Assembly (NCBI GenBank): GCA_003326205.1
Contig: LWTK01000054.1
Span: 26,208-90,207 of the forward strand
DNA length: 64,000 nucleotides
Source: Nostoc sp. ATCC 43529
GTDB taxonomy: Bacteria > Cyanobacteriota > Cyanobacteriia > Cyanobacteriales > Nostocaceae
Direction of reading: 5' to 3'
Both the position numbers and the translations under genes were made by a program. The notes below the pieces were generated by a model that saw only the letters and a list, made by a program, of their open reading frames with translations, searched no databases and was not told the DNA's origin. Position 1 is the first letter of the stretch, and each line of letters starts with the position of its first letter. Shown piece after piece: positions 36,179 to 44,617 of the stretch.

Positions 36179-36973
36179 ATGGAAACATATAATCAACGGT
36201 CTATGAGTACTATGCGTTCATCGGGTCAGTTTGACGACCTCAAGGATACTGCCTTGGGCTTAGTTTCTACCCTCAGCTTCCCGGCGATCGTTGGGACAGC
36301 AGATATGATGCTCAAATCTGCTGGAGTTCACCTCGTTGGCTACGAAAAGATTGGTAGCGGTCATTGTACCGCCATCGTCCGGGGTGGGATTGCTGATGTG
36401 CGTCTTGCTGTAGAATCAGGTGTTCAAACTGCCGAACAATTCGGTCAGTTGGTTTCTAGCTTGGTGATTCCCCGACCTTATCCCAACTTAGATATAGTAC
36501 TTCCCATCACAGCCCGTTTCACTAAATTGATGGAGGAAGGCAGTCATAGCCGTTTGAGCAATCAAGCAATTGGTTTGGTAGAAACACGAGGATTTCCAGC
36601 GATGGTGGGCGCGTGTGACGCCATGCTCAAAGCTGCTGATGTGCATTTGGCAGCTTATGAAAAAATTGGTGCGGGTTTGTGTACAGCGATTATTCGTGGT
36701 TCTGTAGCCAACGTTGCCGTAGCAGTGGAAGCAGGGATGTTTGAGGCAGAACGCATTGGAGAGTTAAATGCAGTGATGGTGATTCCTCGACCCCTAGACG
36801 AAATGGAACAAACCTTGCCATTAGCAAGCTGTTGGATAGAACAAAACCAACCGTTAAACTTGCCAGTGAATATTAAAGAGAAAGAGCAAGTTGCCGAAAT
36901 CGAAGTGTTAAGATTACCAGATTTAACTAAGCTGCCGACAAAAGTTGCAGAAGAAATATGGAATGATGAATGA
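36179..36973 (+). CDS. ccmO: Tandem BMC-domain shell protein CcmO
   Basis: A 264-residue protein with two BMC domains in tandem. Domain 1 is residues about 25-110 (GLVSTLSFPAIVGTADMMLK, KIGSGHCTAIVRG) and domain 2 about 125-210 (GLVETRGFPAMVGACDAMLK, KIGAGLCTAIIRG). CcmO forms pseudohexameric trimers in the beta-carboxysome shell. A C-terminal extension of about 55 residues has no clear motif. The start is not certain: ATG at 36179, a later ATG at 36203, or the TTG at 36146 are all in frame without a strong ribosome binding site. It is the last ccm gene in the operon. Confidence 0.9.
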   Translation: METYNQRSMSTMRSSGQFDDLKDTALGLVSTLSFPAIVGTADMMLKSAGVHLVGYEKIGSGHCTAIVRGGIADVRLAVESGVQTAEQFGQLVSSLVIPRPYPNLDIVLPITARFTKLMEEGSHSRLSNQAIGLVETRGFPAMVGACDAMLKAADVHLAAYEKIGAGLCTAIIRGSVANVAVAVEAGMFEAERIGELNAVMVIPRPLDEMEQTLPLASCWIEQNQPLNLPVNIKEKEQVAEIEVLRLPDLTKLPTKVAEEIWNDE

Positions 36974-37229
36974 TGAATTATGAATTGTGCAAACCCACAT
37001 TCATTATTCAACATTCATCGTCAGCTAGAAGGCATCTTACGCTTTTCTTATTGTTTTGATAATAGCTTCTCCAATCGATAAGTGAAATATTTTTCTTCTA
37101 ATAGCGAGAATAGAGTTTTATCTATAATATTAAAACTCATGACTTTCTATAACCATCGCTATATCATTGGCAGCTATTCAGTAATAATAGATATATATCT
37201 ATGAATCGCTATTTACAGGAGAACTACCC

Positions 37230-38171
37230 TTGAATCAAGCGACGCTGCACCAGTTAAAAGTCTTCGAGGCAGCGGCACGGCACAGTAGCTTTACTCGTGC
37301 TGCTGAAGAATTATTTCTCACCCAACCTACCGTTTCCATGCAGATTAAGCAACTGACAAAATCGGTAGGGTTGCCATTATTTGAGCAGGTGGGAAAGCGG
37401 CTGTATTTGACGGAGGCAGGAAGGGAATTATTTGCTACTTGTCGGCAAATTTTTGATAATATAGCCCAGTTTGAAATGAAGGTGGCAGATTTAAAAGGGC
37501 TAAAACAAGGACAACTCAAGTTGGCAGTGATTACAACGGCAAAATATTTTATCCCACGTTTGTTAGGAAAGTTTTGCGAACTTTATCCAGGTATTGATAT
37601 CTCGTTACAAGTCACAAATCACGAACAAATTTTAGAACGGATGTCTCAGAATCTGGATGACTTATATATTATGAGTCAAATCCCAGAGAATATGGATATA
37701 ACTTGCCAACCATTTTTAGAAAACCCTTTAATAGTCTTTGCACCAATTAATCATCCTTTATCCCAAGAGAAAAATATTCCGATACATCGACTAGCTGAAG
37801 AACCTTTTATTATGCGGGAACCAGGTTCAGGAACCCGTCGTGCTGTGCAAAGCTTATTTGATGAACAAGGGGTGAAGGTAAAAGTTAAGTTGGAATTAGG
37901 AAGTAACGAAGCAATTAAACAAGCGATCGTTGGTGGTTTAGGAATTTCTGTTTTATCTCGTCATACTTTACTGTTGGACGCCTCACAGTTCAGCATTTTA
38001 GATGTCCAACACTTTCCAATCCACCGAAATTGGTATATGGTTTACCCATCTGGTAAACAACTATCTATCGTCGCTCGTGCCTATTATGATTATTTACTAG
38101 CTGCGGCGAAAGATATCGTAGAGCAAAACGCTACTTATATCTACAGTGCAGCTCAAGCGAGTCACAGATAA
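37230..38171 (+). CDS. LysR-type regulator, CmpR/NdhR/RbcR group
   Basis: A 313-residue LysR-type regulator. The N-terminal winged helix-turn-helix is clear (HQLKVFEAAARHSSFTRAAE, LTQPTVSMQIKQLTKSVG). The effector-binding domain follows from about residue 90. Resemblance to CmpR/RbcR and its position right after ccmO make it a candidate regulator of the CO2-uptake and carboxysome genes; effectors in this group include 2-phosphoglycolate or RuBP. The start codon is TTG, preceded by CAGGAGAACTACCC. A 256-base gap with AT-rich sequence separates it from ccmO, so it has its own promoter. Confidence 0.88.
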   Translation: MNQATLHQLKVFEAAARHSSFTRAAEELFLTQPTVSMQIKQLTKSVGLPLFEQVGKRLYLTEAGRELFATCRQIFDNIAQFEMKVADLKGLKQGQLKLAVITTAKYFIPRLLGKFCELYPGIDISLQVTNHEQILERMSQNLDDLYIMSQIPENMDITCQPFLENPLIVFAPINHPLSQEKNIPIHRLAEEPFIMREPGSGTRRAVQSLFDEQGVKVKVKLELGSNEAIKQAIVGGLGISVLSRHTLLLDASQFSILDVQHFPIHRNWYMVYPSGKQLSIVARAYYDYLLAAAKDIVEQNATYIYSAAQASHR

Positions 38172-38404
38172 ATATTTATTGGGCATGGGGCATAGGGCAT
38201 GGGGCATAGCAAGAGGACAAGGGAAAAGCATTTGATGTAAATTCTCCCCATTTCTCCATCTCCCCAGTCCCCAGTCATTATGCCCCACCCCCCACTCCCC
38301 ATTAACAGATTTTTGATTTTCAATTTCTCAAAGGGGTTGACGCTAAGACCAGGAAACATTAACAATTAACCAGCACAACCATTAAAAATGGGGGAAAACT
38401 CGCG

Positions 38405-40030
38405 GTGGTTAACCCGGAAATACAGTCTTGGCGCAAAACAGTAGAAAGCGAGATTGTAGCTGTCACAGTCTACGCTGATAGAGCATTGGTTACACGGCGA
38501 GGTGTAGTTTCTTTAACAGGAATCGAACGGGAGTTATTAATTACCCCAGTGCCAGTGACTCTAGAAACTGAGTCTGTGAGGGTTAGCGGTACGGGTACGG
38601 TGGGAGTGCGGTTGTTGGGAGTGAGTAGCGATCGCATTTACACAACTGAACCAGTGGTAGAACGTGTAGCCCATTTAACCAGGCAAATCCAGCAATTAGA
38701 AGCAGAAAAACGCCATTTGCAAGCCCAAATCGATGCTTTGGCATTGCAATCTAGTTTTATCGAAGGGTTACGTGAAAAAACAGAAGAACCTTTTTCGCAG
38801 AGTTTGTCGCGAAAAAATCTGAGTCTGAGCGAAACTTTGGATTTTCTCAACTTTCTCGGCAGCCAGTATAGTGAATATGCGATCGCATCTGGAGAATGCA
38901 AAGTTCAACAACAGGAATTAGACAAACAACTGCAAGCACTCCACGCCTCATTGCAAAAAATTCAAACACCGCATCCTAAAGAAAGTTTGAGCTTAGTTGT
39001 AGCAGTTGAAGTTGCTGGTGAAGGCGAATTTGAACTAGAAGTATCATACTTGGTGAATCGCGCCAGTTGGACTCCGCTATATGACTTGCGTTTTAGCACC
39101 ACCAGCGATATCGTACATTTGAGTTACCTGGCAGAAATTATTCAAAGCAGCGGCGAAGATTGGATTGGTGCAAGTCTCACCCTTTCTACTGCAAAACCGG
39201 GATTAGGTACGCTTCCGCCGAAACTCGATCCTTGGTATATTGATAGCCCTAGTCAACAATTTGCCAGACGAAGGCTAGCTCGTCCATCTTTACCTGCAAT
39301 AGCAGCTCAAGCTGCTGCTCCTGCTGGTGGAGAAAATTGGCAAGAAGAAGACGAAGTTGCACAGGAGAGTCCCATCCCAGCGGAAATTGTTGCAGCAGAA
39401 GTATCGAAAGAAGGAAGCGTAGTTACCTTTAAATTAAACGGTGGCGGTAACATTCCTAGTGATGGCGCACCCCATAAAACAACAATTTTTAATGATGATT
39501 ATCCTTGTAACTTTGATTATGTGGCAATGCCGCGCTTGGTAAGTTTTGCGTATCTGCAAGCGAATGTGAAAAATAGTCCCAACGGTGCAACTTTGTTACC
39601 AGGCAAAGCTAATATTTTCCGCAATCATGTTTTTATTGGTGCTACCGATTTAGAGAATATTGTACCAGGACAAGAATTTAAACTGAATTTAGGGATTGAT
39701 GAAGGTTTAAAAATTGAACGCGATTTAGTTGAACGTCTGGTAGATAAAAGACTAATTAGCAACCAGCGCCGGATTACTTATAGTTATCGGTTGATAATTA
39801 CTAACTTACTCGAACAACAAGTAAATTTGAAAGTAACTGAACAATTACCTGTTAGCCGCAACGAACAAATTAAAGTACGTTTGATTCGCACTAATCCGCA
39901 AATCCAACTCGGTGAAATGGGTATTTTAGAATGGCAATTAACTCTTGCACCACAAGAAAAGAGAGAGATATATTATCAGTTTAATGTCGAACATCCACCG
40001 GACTTAACGGTGGTTGGGTTGGATATTTAG
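38405..40030 (+). CDS. DUF4139 protein (MuiA-like)
   Basis: A 541-residue protein. Residues 15-120 contain the N-terminal DUF4140-type segment (VAVTVYADRALVTRRGVVSL) followed by a coiled coil (LTRQIQQLEAEKRHLQAQID). The C-terminal half is DUF4139 (VSYLVNRASWTPLYDLRF, LAEIIQSSGEDWIGASLTLST). Homologues carry the name mucoidy inhibitor A, but the molecular function is not known. It lacks a signal peptide. The GTG start at 38405 is chosen because it directly precedes the conserved N-terminal segment. Confidence 0.85.
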   Translation: MVNPEIQSWRKTVESEIVAVTVYADRALVTRRGVVSLTGIERELLITPVPVTLETESVRVSGTGTVGVRLLGVSSDRIYTTEPVVERVAHLTRQIQQLEAEKRHLQAQIDALALQSSFIEGLREKTEEPFSQSLSRKNLSLSETLDFLNFLGSQYSEYAIASGECKVQQQELDKQLQALHASLQKIQTPHPKESLSLVVAVEVAGEGEFELEVSYLVNRASWTPLYDLRFSTTSDIVHLSYLAEIIQSSGEDWIGASLTLSTAKPGLGTLPPKLDPWYIDSPSQQFARRRLARPSLPAIAAQAAAPAGGENWQEEDEVAQESPIPAEIVAAEVSKEGSVVTFKLNGGGNIPSDGAPHKTTIFNDDYPCNFDYVAMPRLVSFAYLQANVKNSPNGATLLPGKANIFRNHVFIGATDLENIVPGQEFKLNLGIDEGLKIERDLVERLVDKRLISNQRRITYSYRLIITNLLEQQVNLKVTEQLPVSRNEQIKVRLIRTNPQIQLGEMGILEWQLTLAPQEKREIYYQFNVEHPPDLTVVGLDI

Positions 40031-40047
40031 AATCAGTTTTTAAACTT

Positions 40048-41037
40048 TTATCGTAATACTAAGTCAGCGATGAGTGATGCGTGGTCAGAATTAGCATTTG
40101 CTCCTGCATAAATTCCAGCAACGCCAAAATGTTTGCTCACAAAACAGTGGTCAATAGGAATATTCATCAATGGGATTATCCACTGTGGTAGATGCACATG
40201 GCTGGCTGGCCGCGGCCAAGTTGGTAAAATACCAAATCCTAAGCGAGTATTGTGCAATTTTGTTTTGTTAATAAACTGGCGATAATAAGGCGACCACGGC
40301 GTGAGGTTAAAATCTCCCACTAAAATCAATGGCTGATTTAATTCTCTAATATAATTAGTTAATGCTGCTAGCTGACGATTACGCCTGTGAAAATTTCCTC
40401 GCGTTATCGGTACTATGGGATGAGTTCCAATTAACTTAATCAGCTTTTTATCTACTTCTAAAGTTGCTATGAGGTTATGACCTCCTTGTCCATTAAAGTT
40501 ATCACCCTTAGCATTTTGAATTGGGAAACGGCTGAGAATAGCAAGACCACCAGCAGGACTCCTAAAAGTATAAGGTAAAGTATTTTTTAAGCGATTTTTT
40601 AAATTTTCTACTGCATTTTTATCAACTTCAATAAATACAGCAACATCAGGATTATTTTTTTGCACTACATTAATAACTTCTTCATCATTTTGATTTTGAA
40701 TATTAATGTTAAAAGATAAAATTCTTATTTGCTTGGCTGGATTATTAACCAACTGTTGAGAATGAGGAAGATACCAAGGAATAATCTCAATTGCGTTCAA
40801 ACTAACTAAAAATAAAGCTATAATAATTATTACTTTATTCTTGAGATGGTGCGTTTTCCAAAGAATCAATAAAATACTAGTAGCTATTAAGGATAAAATT
40901 AAATACTGGATGCGAAAATGAGTGATTAATTCTAGCGGATAAGACCAAGCAATGTAACTAATTAAGGATAGTAAGGTTAGTGATGTTAAAACTACCAGAG
41001 TGGCGATCGCAATAATTAAAGATATTCGTTTGCTCAT
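40048..41037 (-). CDS. Membrane-bound endonuclease/exonuclease/phosphatase family protein
   Basis: A 329-residue protein. Three hydrophobic segments near the N-terminus (about 5-28, 43-60, 68-88) anchor an EEP domain that faces outside. Recognisable EEP pieces are ILSFNINIQNQN with the metal-binding Asn, VAVFIEVDK with its Glu, LIGTHP, ILVGDFNLTPWS and NSDHASLIADL with the final Asp-His. The fold covers phosphodiesterases, nucleases and sphingomyelinase-like enzymes. Substrate unknown. It is convergent with the DUF4139 gene, only 17 bases apart. Confidence 0.88.
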   Translation of the reverse strand: MSKRISLIIAIATLVVLTSLTLLSLISYIAWSYPLELITHFRIQYLILSLIATSILLILWKTHHLKNKVIIIIALFLVSLNAIEIIPWYLPHSQQLVNNPAKQIRILSFNINIQNQNDEEVINVVQKNNPDVAVFIEVDKNAVENLKNRLKNTLPYTFRSPAGGLAILSRFPIQNAKGDNFNGQGGHNLIATLEVDKKLIKLIGTHPIVPITRGNFHRRNRQLAALTNYIRELNQPLILVGDFNLTPWSPYYRQFINKTKLHNTRLGFGILPTWPRPASHVHLPQWIIPLMNIPIDHCFVSKHFGVAGIYAGANANSDHASLIADLVLR

Positions 41038-41305
41038 GGGTTAATAGGTTTTATCGAGTTGTCTTACCAATTAACATCAACTCCAATTGTTTTTTTTGCT
41101 ACCTGGTAAGTATCAACTACTGTTTAACCGTAGCAATTTTAGATTTTAGATTTTAGATTTTAGATTAAAAACTATTTCGCTAGATGCTGCACCCTTAGTA
41201 GGCCGAACAAATATTGGCATCCAAAATTTAAAATCATCAATCCTTAGAGGGATCTGTTTCAATCCAAAATCCGCAATCCAAAATCTAAAATAGTTTGACC
41301 TAGTG

Positions 41306-41506
41306 CTATGGATCTTCAGGAAAAACCCATTTTGGCGGTTCCATCATTTTTTTTCGCAGACGTTCTTCAGCCATTTCCAACATTTTGTCTAAAGAAGTCT
41401 CTTCAACAAATTTGGCAGCTGCTTCTCTAAACTCTATGTTGGGGCATTTATCCCCTAAAACGCAGCCGTTAACACAGGCTACAGCGCAGTTAATTTTTTG
41501 CTCCAC
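41306..41506 (-). CDS. Small four-cysteine conserved protein
   Basis: A 66-residue protein, probably starting at GTG 41506 (AGAGGAATTC upstream, product MEQKINCAVACVNGCVLGDKC). It contains C-x3-C-x3-C-x5-C within the first 22 residues, which suggests a metal or Fe-S/Zn site, followed by a helical Glu/Lys-rich tail (DKMLEMAEERLRKKMMEPPKW). An alternative ATG at 41569 would add 21 residues. The type is familiar in cyanobacteria, but I know no function. Confidence 0.7.
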   Translation of the reverse strand: MEQKINCAVACVNGCVLGDKCPNIEFREAAAKFVEETSLDKMLEMAEERLRKKMMEPPKWVFPEDP

Positions 41507-41636
41507 AGTGAATTCCTCTCTTTTAAAGTTATGAGTTATAATTTCAACTCTTAACTTCTTAACTCTCAAACATTACCTTCAACATAAATTTTACCTTGCC
41601 TGTTGCCATCCCAACGGTCTAAATACTTACCATTTA

Positions 41637-41705
41637 ATAAGTTAGGAGTGAGGAGTTAGGAGTAAAAATCATAACTCCTCACTCCTCACTCCTAACTCCT
41701 CACTT
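41637..41705. repeat. Two-armed heptamer repeat upstream of mnmE
   Basis: agttaggagtgaggagttagg is followed after a short spacer by aactcctcactcctcactcc. The arms are complementary and form a hairpin just before the mnmE start codon. Confidence 0.85.
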
Positions 41706-41720
41706 TCATAAAAAACGCTG

Positions 41721-43115
41721 ATGTCCGAACTCTTTGCCACTACTGGAACTATAGCCGCGATCGCCACTGCTGTTGTCCCCCAACAGGGTAGTGTTGGCAT
41801 TGTGCGCGTATCAGGCGATCGAGCAATGTCCATCGCCGAAACTTTGTTTCATACACCAGGGCGACAAGTTTGGCAAACTCACCGGATTCTCTACGGTTAT
41901 ATTCGCCATCCCCAGACGCAACAATTGGTAGATGAAGCTTTGTTGCTCATCATGAAAGCACCCCGTTCTTACACTCGTGAAGATGTGGTGGAATTCCATT
42001 GTCACGGGGGAATTATGGCAGTGCAGCAGGTGTTACAACTGTGTTTGGAAAATGGTGCAAGATTGGCTCAACCAGGAGAATTTACCCTCCGCGCCTTTTT
42101 GAATGGGCGATTGGATTTAACTCAAGCCGAAGGGATTGCTGATTTGGTGGGAGCAAAATCGCCCCAAGCAGCCCAAACTGCTTTAGCTGGTTTACAAGGA
42201 AAATTGGCTCATCCCATCCGGCAGTTACGCGCTAACTGTTTGGATATTTTGGCAGAAATCGAAGCTCGAATTGATTTTGAGGAAGATCTTCCTCCGCTGG
42301 ATGATGAAGCAATCATATCAGAAATTGAGAAAATTGCCGCAGAAATTTCTAGGTTGTTGGCAACCAAAGACAAAGGTGAGTTGTTACGCACTGGGTTAAA
42401 AGTGGCAATTGTCGGGCGTCCGAATGTGGGTAAATCGAGTTTATTGAACGCTTGGAGCCGGAGCGATCGCGCCATTGTCACAGATTTACCCGGTACAACC
42501 CGCGACGTGGTGGAATCCCAGTTAGTTGTGGGGGGAATTCCCGTGCAGGTGCTAGATACTGCTGGGATTCGGGAAACAACAGACCAAGTAGAAAAAATTG
42601 GCGTGGAGCGATCGCGCCGTGCGGCAAATGCAGCTGATTTAGTTCTATTGACCATTGATGCTTCAGCAGGTTGGACTCAAGGTGATGAAGAAATTTACGA
42701 ACAAGTGCAGCACCGTCCTTTGATTCTAGTAATTAATAAAATTGACTTAGTAGAAGAAAGCCAAAGGCAAAATCTTCAATCACAAATCACAAATTTCAAA
42801 TCTCAAACTTTCACATCTGCTGCTCAAAATCAAGGAATTGAGGATTTAGAAACAGTAATTTTAGAGATAGTTAAAGTAGGGAAAGTCCAAGCTGCTGATA
42901 TGGATTTAGCGATTAACCAAAGGCAAGCGGCAGCTTTAACTCAAGCTAAAATATCCTTGGAACAAGTACGAGCAACAATTGAGCAGCAGTTACCTCTTGA
43001 TTTTTGGACAATTGACTTACGAGGTGCAATTCAAGCACTGGGCGAAATTACTGGAGAAGAAGTCACAGAATCAGTATTAGACAGAATTTTTAGCCGCTTT
43101 TGTATTGGCAAATAA
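41721..43115 (+). CDS. mnmE: tRNA uridine-5-carboxymethylaminomethyl GTPase
   Basis: Works with MnmG to modify the wobble uridine of several tRNAs. The 464-residue protein has an N-terminal folate-binding domain (GTIAAIATAVVPQQGSVGIVRVSG), a helical domain, an inserted G domain (GRPNVGKSS, DLPGTTRD, DTAG, NKID) and the obligatory C-terminal CIGK. A segment encoded at 42778-42815 (QSQITNFKSQTF) within the G domain is rich in Gln/Ser/Asn. It looks repeat-derived but lies in a normally variable loop. Confidence 0.96.
   Translation: MSELFATTGTIAAIATAVVPQQGSVGIVRVSGDRAMSIAETLFHTPGRQVWQTHRILYGYIRHPQTQQLVDEALLLIMKAPRSYTREDVVEFHCHGGIMAVQQVLQLCLENGARLAQPGEFTLRAFLNGRLDLTQAEGIADLVGAKSPQAAQTALAGLQGKLAHPIRQLRANCLDILAEIEARIDFEEDLPPLDDEAIISEIEKIAAEISRLLATKDKGELLRTGLKVAIVGRPNVGKSSLLNAWSRSDRAIVTDLPGTTRDVVESQLVVGGIPVQVLDTAGIRETTDQVEKIGVERSRRAANAADLVLLTIDASAGWTQGDEEIYEQVQHRPLILVINKIDLVEESQRQNLQSQITNFKSQTFTSAAQNQGIEDLETVILEIVKVGKVQAADMDLAINQRQAAALTQAKISLEQVRATIEQQLPLDFWTIDLRGAIQALGEITGEEVTESVLDRIFSRFCIGK
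42778..42815. repeat. Heptamer-like repeat inside mnmE
   Basis: Degenerate units caaatca, caaattt, caaatct, caaactt run in tandem within the coding region and code for a Gln/Ser/Asn-rich loop after the NKID motif of the G domain. Confidence 0.65.
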
Positions 43116-43167
43116 ACTTAAAACCTGTTAAAAAATAAGTCAAAAGCTGTATTATTTATTTTGAATT

Positions 43168-43389
43168 TTGAATTTTGAATTGATTCATGTAGCTCTTGGT
43201 CAGACACTCACGTACCGTTCAGCATTACGGAAAAAGCACCCTGATAGAGTTTTATACTTGGCAATTTCTGAAGATATTTATCAAGACTTTTTTGTTCGAC
43301 CTTTTATTCAAGAGGTAATCGCTGAACATAAGCTGAAGCTTCTAATTTTTGAACCAATTAAAAAAGAGGTTTTGCTATGGAAGGAATAA
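43168..43389 (+). pseudogene. xisH: Truncated XisH-like protein
   Basis: The open stretch encodes about the last 70 residues of an XisH family protein: HVALGQTLTYRSALR, PDRVLYLAISEDIYQDFF, RPFIQEVIAEHKLKLLIFEP, ending KEVLLWKE. Full-length XisH has about 138 residues, with an N-terminal nuclease-like half (a DxG...EIKSF type core) absent here. The truncation point coincides with a tandem ttttgaa repeat at 43159-43181. The next gene, xisI, overlaps its end by 13 bases as in intact pairs. The remnant is likely inactive as a nuclease. XisH is known for controlling excision of the fdxN element in Nostoc. Confidence 0.75.
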
Positions 43390-43706
43390 ACTACCGTGAA
43401 TTAGTACAGACGATCCTGAAAGGTCATTCAATTCACCATTCAAATGATAATACAGAAGTACAGTTAATTTTTGATACAGAGCGTGACCATTATCAAGTTA
43501 TTCATTTGGGATGGGAAGAACTGAGGCGGGTATATGGTTGCATCATTCATGTTGATATTAAAGATGGCAAGATTTGGATTCAGCGAGATGGAACTGAGGT
43601 TGGAGTAGCTAATGAATTAGTAACTGCTGGAGTACCAAAACAAGATATTGTTTTAGGTTTTCATGCTCCCTACAAACGGAAGTTTACTGAGTTTGCAGCA
43701 GGATAG
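43377..43706 (+). CDS. xisI: XisI family protein
   Basis: A 109-residue XisI protein (YRELVQTILKGHSIHHSNDN, HYQVIHLGWEELRRVYGCIIHVDIKDGKIWIQRDGTE, GVPKQDIVLGFHAPYKRKFTEFA), complete by length. XisI proteins are coded next to XisH and are needed for excision of the fdxN element in heterocysts, but the family is widespread without such elements. The gene overlaps the truncated xisH by 13 bases. With its partner truncated, XisI may act with another XisH elsewhere or be a relic. Confidence 0.9.
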   Translation: MEGINYRELVQTILKGHSIHHSNDNTEVQLIFDTERDHYQVIHLGWEELRRVYGCIIHVDIKDGKIWIQRDGTEVGVANELVTAGVPKQDIVLGFHAPYKRKFTEFAAG

Positions 43707-43809
43707 ACAAAATAGTTTCTGATTGACGACATACACACACTAAACTATCAGAATAAATAGTGCGTTACGCTGGTGTTAATGTAACCTACTTTGTTTGTAA
43801 GTAAAGCCT

Positions 43810-44139
43810 ATGAAGTTTTTTGTTCCAGCAGCCAAGGACGATGTGAAAGCTGAGCAGGTATATAAAGCTCTGGCTCAGTCTGTCCAAGCACCAATAACCG
43901 AAAAGCGTATTTGGAAATTACAGTGGTGTGACAATGAAACTGAGATGAAATGCGAGGTAGGTAAACCTTTACCATCGTCTTACCAAACAGGAAAAGAGTT
44001 AGTTTTGGCAATCTTTGAGTGTGAAAACTTTTATAAAATTTGTACTCTTACCCGTGGAGGAGTAAAAGGAGAACCTATCTTGGCTGTGAAAAACTCTCAA
44101 TCCTCAGCTACATATTTTTCAGATAATGTAAATAACTGA
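43810..44139 (+). CDS. Hypothetical protein
   Basis: A 109-residue soluble protein (MKFFVPAAKDDVKAEQVYKA...) with no motif I recognise. It begins with a short beta strand, then a helix (AEQVYKALAQSVQAP), and further strands (RIWKLQWCDNETEMKCEVGK). It has no signal peptide or membrane segment. It lies between xisI and an antitoxin-like gene in a patch of accessory genes. Probably real, judged by length and amino-acid composition; no function proposed. Confidence 0.55.
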   Translation: MKFFVPAAKDDVKAEQVYKALAQSVQAPITEKRIWKLQWCDNETEMKCEVGKPLPSSYQTGKELVLAIFECENFYKICTLTRGGVKGEPILAVKNSQSSATYFSDNVNN

Positions 44140-44180
44140 CTAGACGTTTTTAATGTGCGATCGCCTATTTTGATGTCAAT

Positions 44181-44210
44181 GCGTAGGCGTAGTCCGTTGT
44201 AGACATCGCC
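44181..44210. repeat. 30-bp dispersed repeat, copy 2 (inverted)
   Basis: Starts gcgtaggcgtagtccgttg and ends agacatcgcc. It is the inverted counterpart of 22415-22444, with a few differences. Intergenic, upstream of the ParD-like gene. Confidence 0.8.
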
Positions 44211-44256
44211 TTGCTAACATAGTAGATAAAACTAGTTCAACGGAACTCTCAAGGTT

Positions 44257-44520
44257 ATGACCAACTTTCAGATATCGTTACCTGAATCGATGAAAGCTTT
44301 TGTTGACGAACAAGTTGCTAAAGGCGGTTATGGTTCAGTCAGTGAATATCTTCAAGAGTTAATTTTTCAAGATCGACAGCGTAAAGGTCAAGTTAACGAT
44401 GAGGAGTTTGAAGTAGTGGCAGATCGGTTAATCGAAGAGTTTGCAGTGTGTATTGGAGCCAATTTACCTGTAATATCAGATTATGCTGTGATTCGTGAAA
44501 GTATTTATGAGGAATTGTAG
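44257..44520 (+). CDS. ParD-like antitoxin, no toxin partner
   Basis: An 87-residue protein of the ParD/CopG ribbon-helix-helix type (QISLPESMKAFVDEQVAKGGYGSVSEYLQELI). The N-terminal strand and first helices fit the RHH DNA-binding fold, and the C-terminal half would embrace a ParE-type toxin. The toxin gene normally follows with a short overlap, but here the next 90 bases contain no ParE-like frame and the lipase gene starts on the opposite strand. It is therefore an orphan antitoxin or one that acts with a distant toxin. Confidence 0.8.
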   Translation: MTNFQISLPESMKAFVDEQVAKGGYGSVSEYLQELIFQDRQRKGQVNDEEFEVVADRLIEEFAVCIGANLPVISDYAVIRESIYEEL

Positions 44521-44617
44521 CGGTCGATCCAGCAACGCTGTAATTGTTGTTTTTTAAGATGCGATCGCTAGGATGCTATAAATAATCTGGCGCTGCTTGA
44601 AAATACAGTAATCAAAA

